The notes under the pieces: model-generated
What the model was told of the DNA's origin: nothing
Seen by the model: only the letters and a program-made list of their open reading frames with translations
Database searches by the model: none
NCBI GenBank assembly: GCA_903861145.1
Contig: CAIOTH010000041.1
Span: 1 to 51,350, forward strand
Length of the DNA: 51,350 nucleotides
Direction: 5' to 3'
From: an uncultured Bacteroidota bacterium
GTDB taxonomy: Bacteria; Bacteroidota; Bacteroidia; Chitinophagales; LD1
Position numbers and translations under genes: made by a program
Part shown: positions 1 to 8,242 of the stretch, piece by piece
How positions within the stretch are numbered: position 1 is the first letter of the stretch
Layout of the letters: the number at the start of each line of letters is the position of its first letter

Positions 1-1704
1 GTTAGGGTTTGGGTAAATTTTCACGTCGGTTGTTAAACCGTTTTCAGTTATCCCAACGCCGGTAACGGTTATAGCTTCGGAGGTGTCGCTACAGCCAAAT
101 ACATTGGTCACCACAACACTATAATTGCCGTTTTGTGTAAACATCATGTTTTGCTGCGTGGCACCAACAATAACGGCACCATTTAATAACCATTGATAAG
201 ACGAAAAATTACCCGTTTGAAGCGAATCACCATTTCGCGTTATTAGCGGAACGCTTAGGCTGTCAACGATCAAACTAAGCGTAACAATACTATCGCACCC
301 CGCAACCGATTGAAGGGTATCTAAATAAACTCCTGATTGCGAAAGCCCATTTCCATTAAACATAAAAGCTATCCCAACGCAAATAGTATCGGTTATTGAA
401 GTTTGCAAAATGTTATTTATGGCCAGGTTAAGCGTAACAATACTATCGCAGCCTAGCCACGTGTTAAGCGTATCAATATAAATACCTGCACTTGTCAGCG
501 TATCGTTATTAAACAAGTAAGCAGTACCGGCGCAAATGCTTTGGTTAACCCGCGATGTTTTTGTTGGATTAACGGTAAGGCTCAAAATGCGGATACTATC
601 GCAGCCTTTGCTACCGGTAAGTGTATCTGCGTAAACACCGGTGGCGCTTCTTCCAAAAAAACTATCTCCCTGGCAAATGGCCTGTGTAATATTTGAAATT
701 GAAATAGGATTAACCGCTAGGTTTAAAGAGCGAATGCTATCGCAACCATAGTAATTGCTAAGTGTATCAATATAAATCCCCATAGTCTTTCTTCCTAAAA
801 AGCTATCGCCCTGGCAAATGGTTTGGCTGAGGCTTGATAGCGAAATAGGGTTAGCTGTCAGGTTTAAAGTCCGAATACTATCGCAACCATTACTGCCATT
901 AAGTGTATCAATAAAAACACCGGTTGCCACCCTTCCCCAAAAGGTATCGCCCTGGCAAATGGTTTTGTTGGTGGTTGAAATTAGAATCGGGTTAACGGTT
1001 AAGTTTAAAGTGCGGATACTGTCGCAGCCATTGGCATTTGAAAGGGTATCAATAAATGTACCGGTGGCTGTCCTTCCTAAAAAAGTATCGCCGGCACAAA
1101 TGGTTTGGCTAATGATTGAGGTTGTGATGGGATTAACCGTCAAATTCAGTGTATGTATGCTATCGCACCCGTTTGAGCCTGTAAGGGTGTCAATATAGGT
1201 TCCGGTGCCGGTTTTGCCTTCAAAGGTATCGCCCTGGCAAATGGTTTGGCTAATACTTACTATAACAATAGGGTTCACTGTCAAGTTCAAAGTGCGTATA
1301 CTATCGCAACTATTTGCACTGGTAAGTGTATCAATAAAAACGCCGGTGGTGGTTCTTTTAAAAAAAGTATCGCCCTCGCAAATGGTTTGGCTGATGTTTG
1401 AGTACGAACGAGGGTTAACCAACAAGCTTAGTGTGCGTATGCTGTCGCAGCCGTTAATTCCGGTTAGTGTATCAATATAGGTTCCGGTAGCGGTGTGATT
1501 ATAATAGCCGTTGCCCTGACAAATGGTTTGATTAACAGTGGTATACAATACCGGGAAAACAATCAGCGTATCAGAGAGATAAGAGATGCAACCCGAAGCT
1601 GTGCCGTAAGTTGCTGTATAATTGCCCGGTTGCGTTGGTACATAAAAAGTATCGGCAATGTATGGGCTAAATTTTTGTATACGGTCGTTATTATAATCCG
1701 AAAC
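1..1704 (-). pseudogene. C-terminal remainder of a T9SS secreted tandem-repeat protein, downstream of an in-frame stop; runs off the window
   Basis: Reading on from the NHL-repeat gene in the same frame, all 568 codons from 1704 down to 1 are open after the TAA at 1705-1707. The first residues after the stop complete the last NHL unit (VSDYNNDRIQKF). Next come an Ig-like segment and nine tandem units of 47 or 51 residues, each with a CDSIR-type core and a following CxGDxF-type core. An Ig-like domain follows (SYQWLLNG near 200, CSDTSEAITV near 80). The window ends in VKIYPNPN, the start of a T9SS type A sorting domain. This is therefore the rest of one gene, about 934 codons in the window, not a separate gene. 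No convincing start follows the stop, so the sorting domain is probably not made unless the stop is read through or is a sequence error. Confidence 0.85.
291..1449 (-). repeat. Nine coding tandem repeats, 141-bp unit (two of 153 bp)
   Basis: The marker tatcgca/tgtcgca (antisense of the CDS residues) recurs at 291, 444, 597, 738, 879, 1020, 1161, 1302 and 1443. The spacings are 153, 153 and then six of exactly 141. Each unit encodes about 47 residues with conserved CDSIR, a VNP-type turn and CxGDxF motifs, as in the short repeats of large Bacteroidota surface adhesins. A single diverged unit of the same type lies in the T9SS protein at 23471-24268. The regular 141-bp units suggest recent duplication by unequal recombination. 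Confidence 0.9.
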
Positions 1705-2802
1705 TTAGATGTTACCGGTGCTATCAATCATTACTTCGGCCGGCTCATTCAATTGGTTCATGGCATTACCCTGTCCATTGCCGCCGGCCACTATCACACC
1801 ATTGGTTGTAGTGTCGCTGCCTGGTGGGAATTCCATAACGCGGTTATTATAAACATCAACCACAAATAAGTTGTCGTGTCGGTCTAAATAAACTCCGTAA
1901 GGTTTGTTGAACTGATTGGCGTTGCTGCCAGTGCCATTTCCACCGGCAACTGTTACGCCCATGCTGGTAGAATCGCTGCCGGGAGGAAATTTTTGCACCC
2001 GGTCGTTGGTGTAATCTGCCACATACATATTATTACCCGAATCAAACCAAATACCACGGGGCCCGTTAAACTGGTTCGAATCGTTGCCCAATCCATTGCC
2101 CCCCGCTGCTATAGTAGCATAGGTAGCCGAGGTGCTACCGGCCGGAAATTTCATGATACGGTTATTGTATTTGTCGGCCACAAAAAGAGTGCCGCTGCCA
2201 TCTACATAAATACCTCTTGGCCCGCCAATCTGGTTATCTGCACTACCGGTTAAATTTCCGCCGGCAACGGTTACCCCATTAGTTGTTGAATCGCTGCCCG
2301 GTGGAAATTTCTGCACTCTATAGTTGTTGCAGTCGGACACATACAAGTAACCGCTGCCATCTACAAACGCAAAAAAAGGGCTGTTAAGCTGGTTAGCCGC
2401 GCTACCCGAACCATTACCACCGGCTACTATGGTGCCATTTGTATTTGAATTACTACCAGCCGGAAACCTTAAAACACGATTGTTACCCGGGTCGGCGGCA
2501 TAAACGTCTCCCGCCTTGTCAACAAAAACACCATATGCAAATGCTAATTGGTTGTGCGAGCTTCCCTGCCCATTACCACCGGCAGCCGTTGTTACTACAT
2601 ACGACGAAGAATTTACGGTATCAACCGCCAAACCGTTGAAGTACCAATAAAGTGATGTTACTCCGGCAATGGGAGAAATTCGTAGCGTATCGCTGCCCAG
2701 GCATCTGTTTGTTTCGGTAATTAAGGGTGGGTTAACGCATTGCCACGCGCTAGAGTAGGTTGCAAACGCCAGTAGAACAAACAACAGGTAAATTTTTTTC
2801 AT
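1705..2802 (-). CDS. Secreted NHL-repeat beta-propeller protein, N-terminal part before a premature stop
   Basis: A signal peptide (residues 1-19, MKKIYLLFVLLAFATYSSA) is followed by an Ig-like stretch (LYWYFNG) and then about six NHL-type repeats of roughly 49 residues from residue 70 to the end. The units share the pattern NQ(L/F)..P.G..VD..G..YV.D..NNR...FPPGS and the phrase VAGGNG. NHL repeats form an extracellular beta-propeller for binding or scaffolding; no enzyme is implied. The product stops in the middle of a repeat after GNI, where sister repeats have Tyr (GNMYVADY, GYLYVSDC). TAT to TAA is a one-base change, and the frame stays open to the window edge. The true gene is therefore at least 1..2802, and this 365-residue piece lacks the T9SS anchor. 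Confidence 0.88.
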   Translation of the reverse strand: MKKIYLLFVLLAFATYSSAWQCVNPPLITETNRCLGSDTLRISPIAGVTSLYWYFNGLAVDTVNSSSYVVTTAAGGNGQGSSHNQLAFAYGVFVDKAGDVYAADPGNNRVLRFPAGSNSNTNGTIVAGGNGSGSAANQLNSPFFAFVDGSGYLYVSDCNNYRVQKFPPGSDSTTNGVTVAGGNLTGSADNQIGGPRGIYVDGSGTLFVADKYNNRIMKFPAGSTSATYATIAAGGNGLGNDSNQFNGPRGIWFDSGNNMYVADYTNDRVQKFPPGSDSTSMGVTVAGGNGTGSNANQFNKPYGVYLDRHDNLFVVDVYNNRVMEFPPGSDTTTNGVIVAGGNGQGNAMNQLNEPAEVMIDSTGNI

Positions 2803-2948
2803 AACTCAGGGCATGGTAGCAGCCAGCGCAGAAGCCTCTTTTAACATTGCGCTTAAAAATATGCTTTTTTCATTTCACACCGGCATTACCCGGATTATGC
2901 GTACTCATAAAATCTTTAAACTATAGTTCGGAAGTGTTAGATTAAATT

Positions 2949-2956
2949 TACGTTTG
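2949..2956 (+). promoter_or_regulatory. Bacteroidota-type -7 promoter element for the M28 peptidase gene
   Basis: TACGTTTG fits the TAnnTTTG consensus of the Bacteroidota primary sigma factor, 39 bases before the ATG at 2996. A weak GTTCG lies near the expected -33 position. The match is by eye only. Confidence 0.5.
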
Positions 2957-2995
2957 CAAAACAATGTCAATAGTTATACACTTAAATTGAGCTAA

Positions 2996-4228
2996 ATGAA
3001 GTTGACTAACATATTCAGAAATACCATTCTGCTGTTCGCCCTGGCTATATCGCTGCAAATTGCTGTGGCCCAAACTGCCGGTAACTTAAAGCAACATATT
3101 TCTTACCTGGCTTCCGATACACTGCATGGCCGTGCTACAGGTACGCCGGATGAGGAAAGGGCGGCCAATTATATTATCGAAACCTTCAAGAAAGCAGGGA
3201 TACCAAATGCCGATGGGAAGTTCGGCGCCGAGAAATATATTCAGCATTTTTCGTACGACCCTATTGTTGACAGTGTAAAAACCCATGTAAGCGGCAACAA
3301 CGTTGTGGCGTTTATTGATAACCACGCAGCCAACACCATTGTAATTGGTGCCCATTACGACCACCTGGGCATGGGTGACCCAAAGCATTCAACATATGTT
3401 GGCCCACCGGCGGTTCATCATGGTGCTGATGATAATGCCAGCGGTGTAGCGGCTATGCTCGATTTAGCATGCTTAATTAAAGCCTCCGAATATAAAAGCA
3501 ACAACTATGTATTTATTGCTTTTAGCGGCGAAGAGCTTGGCCTGTATGGCTCAAAGTGGTTTGTTCAACATCCTACTGTTGCGCTTGATAAAATAGATTA
3601 CATGATTAATCTTGATATGGTTGGCAGGGTTGATTCAAACACGCATACGTTAACCGTAAATGGTATTGGCACCTCACCAACCTTTAAAGAAGTGTTGGAT
3701 AAAATAAAGACTCCCCTACATATCAAAACCACCGAATCCGGTTTAGGACCATCTGACCACACTTCGTTTTACCTGCAAAATGTACCAGTGGTATTTTTAT
3801 TCAGCGGCCAGCATAAAGACTATCACAAGCCAAGCGATACAGAGGATAAGATTAATTATGCAGGTATGGTAGATGTGGTAAACTATACCATGTCTCTTAT
3901 TGCTGAATTAAATGATAAAGGAAAGCTGGCCTTTACCAAAACCAAAGATGACAATGTTGACAGCGCCCCTAAATTTAAGGTTACTCTTGGCGTAATCCCT
4001 GACTATACTTTTGATGGCGAAGGAATGCGTATTGACGCTGTAAAAGATGACCGCCCTGCAGCTAAAGCAGGATTAAAATCGGGTGATATAGTTTTGAAAC
4101 TGGGCGATGTAAAGGTGACTGAAATGGGTACTTACATGAAAGCCCTTGCGCAGTTTAATAAAGGAGATAAAACCAAAGTAACCATTAAGCGTGGCGATGA
4201 TGTTATTGAAAAAGAGATTGAATTTTAG
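2996..4228 (+). CDS. M28-family zinc aminopeptidase with C-terminal PDZ domain, exported
   Basis: The protein has 410 residues and a signal peptide (1-25, ending VAQ), so it acts in the periplasm or outside the cell. The M28 co-catalytic zinc site is complete: HYDHLG near 119, GADDNASG near 143, GEELGL near 178, NLDMVGR near 203 and SDHTSF near 251. A PDZ domain occupies about 335-405 (AAKAGLKSGDIVLKLG) and probably binds peptide C-termini. Family members remove N-terminal amino acids from peptides; the substrate is not known here. The next gene, tsaB, begins 6 bases after the stop, so the two are probably cotranscribed from the promoter at 2949. Confidence 0.93.
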   Translation: MKLTNIFRNTILLFALAISLQIAVAQTAGNLKQHISYLASDTLHGRATGTPDEERAANYIIETFKKAGIPNADGKFGAEKYIQHFSYDPIVDSVKTHVSGNNVVAFIDNHAANTIVIGAHYDHLGMGDPKHSTYVGPPAVHHGADDNASGVAAMLDLACLIKASEYKSNNYVFIAFSGEELGLYGSKWFVQHPTVALDKIDYMINLDMVGRVDSNTHTLTVNGIGTSPTFKEVLDKIKTPLHIKTTESGLGPSDHTSFYLQNVPVVFLFSGQHKDYHKPSDTEDKINYAGMVDVVNYTMSLIAELNDKGKLAFTKTKDDNVDSAPKFKVTLGVIPDYTFDGEGMRIDAVKDDRPAAKAGLKSGDIVLKLGDVKVTEMGTYMKALAQFNKGDKTKVTIKRGDDVIEKEIEF

Positions 4229-4234
4229 AGCCGC

Positions 4235-4906
4235 ATGCCCCTGATATTAAATATTGAAACTACCTCAACCATTTGCTCAGTATGCCTGGCTAAAGATGGT
4301 AAACCAATTGATTTCCGGCAAGATGAAAAGGGCAATTCGCATGCCCGGGTGCTTACCGTTTTTATTGAAGATTTAATGCAAAAGAATAATGTAACCCTTG
4401 CTAACCTCGATGCAATTGCTGTAAGCGCGGGCCCCGGTTCATATACCGGCTTGCGTATTGGCACTTCGGTGGCAAAGGGCTTATGCTATGCACTAAACAA
4501 ACCCCTAATTGCTGTGCCTACACTAATTTCAATGGCCGGTGAGGTAATGGCAAAAACCAATGACCCACAAGCTTATTATATGCCAGCCATTGATGCCAGG
4601 CGCATGGATATTTACACGGCAGTTTTTAATGCCAGTAGAGAGAAAGTCATTTCAACGCGTGCAGTAACTGTTGATAGCGCGTATAAAAACGAGCTTGAAC
4701 AGTTTAATAAATTGTTTGTTTTTGGCAGCGGGGCCGAAAAATGCAAGCAAGTGCTTACGTCGAACAACTTTCATTTTATTGAAAACATCCAATGCGATGC
4801 CCGCTACTTAACTGCATTTTCAGAGGTACGGTTTTTAAATCAGCAATTTGAAGATGTAGCCTATTTTGAGCCTCATTACCTAAAAGAGTTCGGCGCCAAA
4901 ACATAA
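4235..4906 (+). CDS. tsaB: tRNA threonylcarbamoyladenosine biosynthesis protein TsaB
   Basis: The protein has 223 residues, the usual TsaB length. It opens with the ASKHA-fold strand LNIETTSTICSV and carries the hallmark SAGPGSYTGLRIG (about 64-76) and AIDARRMDIY (about 118-127). The C-terminus FEPHYLKEF is typical of Bacteroidota TsaB. TsaB is the non-catalytic partner that holds TsaD and TsaE together for t6A modification at position 37 of ANN-decoding tRNAs. TsaD and TsaE are not in this window. The start codon lies 6 bases after the peptidase stop. Confidence 0.95.
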   Translation: MPLILNIETTSTICSVCLAKDGKPIDFRQDEKGNSHARVLTVFIEDLMQKNNVTLANLDAIAVSAGPGSYTGLRIGTSVAKGLCYALNKPLIAVPTLISMAGEVMAKTNDPQAYYMPAIDARRMDIYTAVFNASREKVISTRAVTVDSAYKNELEQFNKLFVFGSGAEKCKQVLTSNNFHFIENIQCDARYLTAFSEVRFLNQQFEDVAYFEPHYLKEFGAKT

Positions 4907-4931
4907 AGCCCCACTTTATTGGTTTGTTAAA

Positions 4932-4947
4932 TTGTGTAAAAACACAA
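4932..4947. promoter_or_regulatory. Inverted repeat TTGTGT-N4-ACACAA upstream of the first ArsR-type gene
   Basis: Perfect 6-bp arms with an AAAA spacer lie 62 bases before the ATG at 5010 and 25 bases after the tsaB stop. No T run follows, so it is a poor terminator. It could be an operator for the dimeric winged-helix regulators encoded next to it. This is inference from symmetry and position. Confidence 0.35.
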
Positions 4948-5009
4948 CGAAGGTGTTGGCATAAAAGATAATAATCATCATTTTTAAGCCTAAACACCCC
5001 CTTTAATTT

Positions 5010-5354
5010 ATGGCATTGAAAATAGCAAAGGAAGCCCTGGTAATTACCAGGGAGAACGGTAAAGACCAAATACGTATTGAATACAGTAAGCTTAGAAAAG
5101 CATTGCTCAATATACGGGCTGTCAATCATCCACTTCGAAAAGAAATAATTGTTTTATTGGAAGAGCAAAAGAAGATGACGGTTACTGAAATTTATATCAA
5201 GCTGCGTATTGAACAATCTGTTGCTTCTCAGCATCTTGCTATTCTTCGCAAAGCCGGAATTGTAGAAACCTCGCGAAGCGGAAAATTCATTCATTATTCT
5301 GTAAACAAAGCGCGCATAGGTGAGGTTTCTGTTTTAATCAATGATCTTACCTGA
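5010..5354 (+). CDS. ArsR-type winged-helix transcriptional regulator (cysteine-free)
   Basis: The protein has 114 residues. The ArsR core HPLRKEIIVLLEEQ leads to a helix-turn-helix with recognition helix EQSVASQHLAILRKAGIV, then the wing SRSGKFIHYSVN. There are no cysteines, so the classical thiol metal or persulfide site of ArsR, SmtB or BigR proteins is absent. A 20-30 residue N-terminal extension precedes the domain. The next gene at 5460 encodes a diverged paralogue with the same EQSVASQHL recognition helix. The signal is unknown; control of the neighbouring rhodanese gene is plausible. Confidence 0.88.
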   Translation: MALKIAKEALVITRENGKDQIRIEYSKLRKALLNIRAVNHPLRKEIIVLLEEQKKMTVTEIYIKLRIEQSVASQHLAILRKAGIVETSRSGKFIHYSVNKARIGEVSVLINDLT

Positions 5355-5459
5355 TTTATTTAACAAAAAAGGTGCGGTTTTACGGGTGTAAATATGATTT
5401 TAAGTTTTCAGGTATAATTTTTTTGTGTTATTTTTATTTGGTGATTAATTAATTGAATT

Positions 5460-5771
5460 ATGAGCGGCGCTGCGAACAAACTTGTAAATAATAAAAACCT
5501 GGATGGAGCCTCTTCCGTAATGAGGGCACTAACACATCCTATCAGGTTAAAGCTGATATCTTTTATCGATCAGAATAGAAGAATTAACGTAAACAAAATT
5601 TATAAAGCGCTAAAAATGGAGCAGTCTGTAGCCTCACAGCACCTGCGCATTTTAAGAGATGAAAAGCTGGTAAATGCCGAGCGCAATGGCAAGTTCATTT
5701 TTTATACAGTGAACTACCAAAAACTTCAGAGTGTTGTAAATGCCATTGATAAGTTTTTTGCCTCCGAGTAA
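5460..5771 (+). CDS. ArsR-type winged-helix transcriptional regulator, paralogue of the upstream gene (cysteine-free)
   Basis: The protein has 103 residues with the same architecture as its upstream neighbour: HPIRLKLISFIDQ, recognition helix EQSVASQHLRILRDEKLV and wing RNGKFIFYTVN. It also lacks cysteine. The two genes lie 105 bases apart on one strand and look like an old tandem duplication, because only the DNA-contact helix and wing stay close. Heterodimer formation is possible. The AT-rich spacer between them has no clear -7 element. Confidence 0.88.
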   Translation: MSGAANKLVNNKNLDGASSVMRALTHPIRLKLISFIDQNRRINVNKIYKALKMEQSVASQHLRILRDEKLVNAERNGKFIFYTVNYQKLQSVVNAIDKFFASE

Positions 5772-5795
5772 AAAACATTTATTTCCACCTATTCT

Positions 5796-5810
5796 TATTG
5801 TAACACAATA
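5796..5810. promoter_or_regulatory. Inverted repeat TATTGT-AAC-ACAATA upstream of the rhodanese gene, possible operator
   Basis: Perfect 6-bp arms around a 3-bp centre lie between the second ArsR-type gene and the rhodanese gene, about 70 bases upstream of the -7 element at 5881. A weaker palindrome, CGTTA-ATTA-TAACG, follows at 5819-5832. Position suggests a binding site for one of the adjacent ArsR-type dimers, but this is inferred. Confidence 0.38.
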
Positions 5811-5880
5811 GATGTTAGCGTTAATTATAACGGTATTGGCAAAAGATGCTAATAGGGTTATTTTGATTGTTGAAATGCTA

Positions 5881-5888
5881 TAACTTCG
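5881..5888 (+). promoter_or_regulatory. Bacteroidota-type -7 element for the rhodanese gene
   Basis: TAACTTCG, the TAnnTTCG variant that recurs in this window, ends 16 bases before the ATG at 5905. A TTTTG lies at 5861-5865. Confidence 0.5.
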
Positions 5889-5904
5889 CGCCTCAATTTT
5901 AAGT

Positions 5905-6573
5905 ATGCAGAAATTTGAATTGAATGAGTTTGACGCCCTCGATTTGAGTGGCTATGCACTGGTAGATACCCGCAAACCCGAGGTTTTTGCCGAAGGATTT
6001 ATTGCTGAGTCGGTGTCAATTCCGTTTGGAGAAAGCTTTATAGATTCTTTACAGGAATTGATAAGCGCCGATTTGAAAATAATTTTGGTTGCTGATGAAA
6101 GTGACCTTGTTTCAATTTTAAAAACGGTAAAAGGTTCAGGTATCAGCAACGTGGCGGGTTACCTGGCCGGTGGTTTCGAGGCCTGGCAAAAAGAGGATAA
6201 TGAATTTGATTTGCTAATTAGTATTGATGCCGATGAGTTTGCCCTCGATTATCAATTTGATGAGTTTTACCTGATTGACTTAAGAGACAAGGAAGATTAC
6301 AACAAAGGCCATGTTGAAGATGCCGAAAACATTGCGCTGATTGACCTTGAGCCTCTGCTGATAGAAATGGATACCCAGGATTTATACTACCTGTATGGCC
6401 AAACCGTAACCGAAGCAATTACTGCCGCATCGCTGCTAAAACGAAATGGGTTTCACCGTATAAGGTCTGTTGCTGCCGATTACAACACCTTAAAAGCAAC
6501 GGGCATACCAATGTTTGCTCCCAAGAAAAAGGGCAATTCTTCTTCAAGTCTTCCTGAAAACCAGGGGCTGTAA
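5905..6573 (+). CDS. Tandem rhodanese-like protein lacking catalytic cysteines
   Basis: The protein has 222 residues and two rhodanese folds. The first (about 1-100) shows YALVDTRKPEVFAEGFI and GYLAGGFEAW. The second (about 110-205) shows YLIDLRDKEDYNKGHVEDAENI. At the active-site loops, where rhodaneses have Cys, this protein reads VADESD and LYGQTV, and there is no cysteine anywhere. It cannot carry sulfur by the usual persulfide route. It resembles the C-terminal rhodanese pair of MBL-fold/rhodanese fusion proteins of Bacteroidota, here without the hydrolase part. A binding or regulatory role is likely. It follows two ArsR-type genes and may be their target. Confidence 0.8.
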   Translation: MQKFELNEFDALDLSGYALVDTRKPEVFAEGFIAESVSIPFGESFIDSLQELISADLKIILVADESDLVSILKTVKGSGISNVAGYLAGGFEAWQKEDNEFDLLISIDADEFALDYQFDEFYLIDLRDKEDYNKGHVEDAENIALIDLEPLLIEMDTQDLYYLYGQTVTEAITAASLLKRNGFHRIRSVAADYNTLKATGIPMFAPKKKGNSSSSLPENQGL

Positions 6574-6601
6574 AAACTAATTATTGCAAATTTGCGCACC
6601 C

Positions 6602-8242
6602 ATGAGTTTTTCAAACCTGCATAGAAGTGATTATATCGGCAAACTTTCCAATCAAGAATTTGATTTGCTGGTTATTGGTGGCGGTATTACCGGTTGTGGT
6701 ATTGCGTTAGACGCGGCTCTGCGCGGAATGACCGTTGCGCTGATTGAAAAAAATGATTTTGCATCTGGCACCAGTTCGCGCTCTACAAAATTGATTCATG
6801 GTGGCTTGCGCTATCTTAAACAGTTCGAAATAAAACTGGTGCATGATGTAGGTAGCGAACGTGCCGTAGTGCATCGCAACGCGCGCCATATAGTAATACC
6901 CGAAAAAATGCTGCTGCCTATAGTTGAAGAAGGATCTTTAGGGTCATTCTCTACTTCTATTGGTTTATGGGTTTATGATGTGCTGGCTGGAGTGAAGAAA
7001 GATGAAAGGCGAAAAATGCTTGATAAGCACGAGACCTTAAAAGCCGAACCACTCTTACGTTCGGAAGGGTTACACGGTGGTGGCCTTTATTTTGAATACA
7101 GAACCGACGACTCGAGGCTTGTGATAGAGCTAGCCAAAGGCGCTCATGCCAAAGGCGCAACCCTGCTTAACTACACCGAGTCCAGAAGTTTTATTTACAA
7201 TGATAAAAAACAGATTGTTGGCGCTAATGTATTTGACAAAATTACGAATGAGACTTTTGAAATTAGGGCCAAAGCGGTTGTAAATGCCTGTGGCCCCTGG
7301 GTGGATTTATTGCGGAAAGAAGATAATTCACTTAAAGGAAAAAGGCTTCAACTTACAAAAGGTGTGCACCTTGTTTTTCCTTATGAAAAGTTGCCGCTTC
7401 AACAAGCTGCTTATTTTGATGTGGGCGATGGCCGGATGATATTTGCAATACCGCGCAACAATATTACTTACGTTGGCACTACCGATACGGTTTATAACCA
7501 GGATTTAAACAGCCCTCATTGCACCAAAGAAGATGCCACTTATCTGCTAAGCGCTATCAATAAAATGTTCCCAACCGTATCGCTCAATATGGGCGATATT
7601 GTTTCTACCTGGGCAGGTTTGCGGCCCTTAATTTTTGAAGAGGGGAAATCTGCATCTGAGCTTTCTCGAAAAGATGAAATATTAGCATCTCCATCAGGCC
7701 TTCTCTCTATTGCAGGTGGTAAGCTGACCGGCTACCGCCTGATGGCCGAGAAAATTGTTGACCTGGTGGCCAAACAATCAGGTAAAAAATATAATGGTTG
7801 CCGAACCAAAAGCTACCGGTTAAGCGGCGGCGAGTTTCATGATGAACAAGCCTTTGAAAAGGCTCATGAAAAGCTGATTGCCGAAGGCGGACAGCAAAAT
7901 ATTCCTGCCGCAAAAATAAACGAGTGGTTCTACCGCTATGGCACTAACACCGGGCAAATAATGGTACAGGTTAAAGCTTTGCGTACCAAAATTGCGGACG
8001 ACGAAAAGCTGTTTGAAGCAGCCGAATTAATGTACAGCGTACAAAACGAAATGGTTTACCACCTCAACGATTTTTTAATACGCCGCACCGGTAAAATATT
8101 TTTTGACCGACTGAATGCCGAAAAGCAAATTGATTATTTATCAAACCTTCTTGCGCTACAATTTAGAACTGATGATGGCAAGTCATTGTCAGACGCTACT
8201 TTAGCCAGGCAGGAATTTAATTCGGCAGTGGCATTTTCCTAG
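6602..8242 (+). CDS. glpD: FAD-dependent glycerol-3-phosphate dehydrogenase
   Basis: The protein has 546 residues from the ATG at 6602. A TTG 18 bases upstream is possible, but it adds only MQICAP. The Rossmann FAD motif LVIGGGITGCG lies near 21-31, followed by the family signatures SGTSSRSTKLIHGGLRYL (about 53-70), a glycine-rich VGTTDT (about 297) and the C-terminal all-alpha DAO domain (about 400-535). GlpD oxidises sn-glycerol-3-phosphate to dihydroxyacetone phosphate and passes electrons to the quinone pool at the membrane. No glpK or glpF is nearby. Its stop codon abuts that of the convergent biotin-carrier gene with no intervening base. Confidence 0.95.
   Translation: MSFSNLHRSDYIGKLSNQEFDLLVIGGGITGCGIALDAALRGMTVALIEKNDFASGTSSRSTKLIHGGLRYLKQFEIKLVHDVGSERAVVHRNARHIVIPEKMLLPIVEEGSLGSFSTSIGLWVYDVLAGVKKDERRKMLDKHETLKAEPLLRSEGLHGGGLYFEYRTDDSRLVIELAKGAHAKGATLLNYTESRSFIYNDKKQIVGANVFDKITNETFEIRAKAVVNACGPWVDLLRKEDNSLKGKRLQLTKGVHLVFPYEKLPLQQAAYFDVGDGRMIFAIPRNNITYVGTTDTVYNQDLNSPHCTKEDATYLLSAINKMFPTVSLNMGDIVSTWAGLRPLIFEEGKSASELSRKDEILASPSGLLSIAGGKLTGYRLMAEKIVDLVAKQSGKKYNGCRTKSYRLSGGEFHDEQAFEKAHEKLIAEGGQQNIPAAKINEWFYRYGTNTGQIMVQVKALRTKIADDEKLFEAAELMYSVQNEMVYHLNDFLIRRTGKIFFDRLNAEKQIDYLSNLLALQFRTDDGKSLSDATLARQEFNSAVAFS

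Noticed and set aside
291-1449. Regular repeats that could suggest a CRISPR array
   Set aside because: The period is 141 bases, the units are coding in one open frame, and there are no short identical repeats with unique spacers.
818-1869. Three plus-strand open frames of 91-126 codons
   Set aside because: They are the mirror of the repeat-coding minus strand, have repeat-like low-complexity proteins and no start signals.
2065-2085. tRNA T-loop-like string GGTTCGAATC
   Set aside because: It lies in an NHL repeat codon run, and no acceptor or anticodon stem can be drawn around it.
6584-6601. TTG start for glpD
   Set aside because: It adds only six residues that are not family-like, while the ATG at 6602 gives a normal N-terminus.
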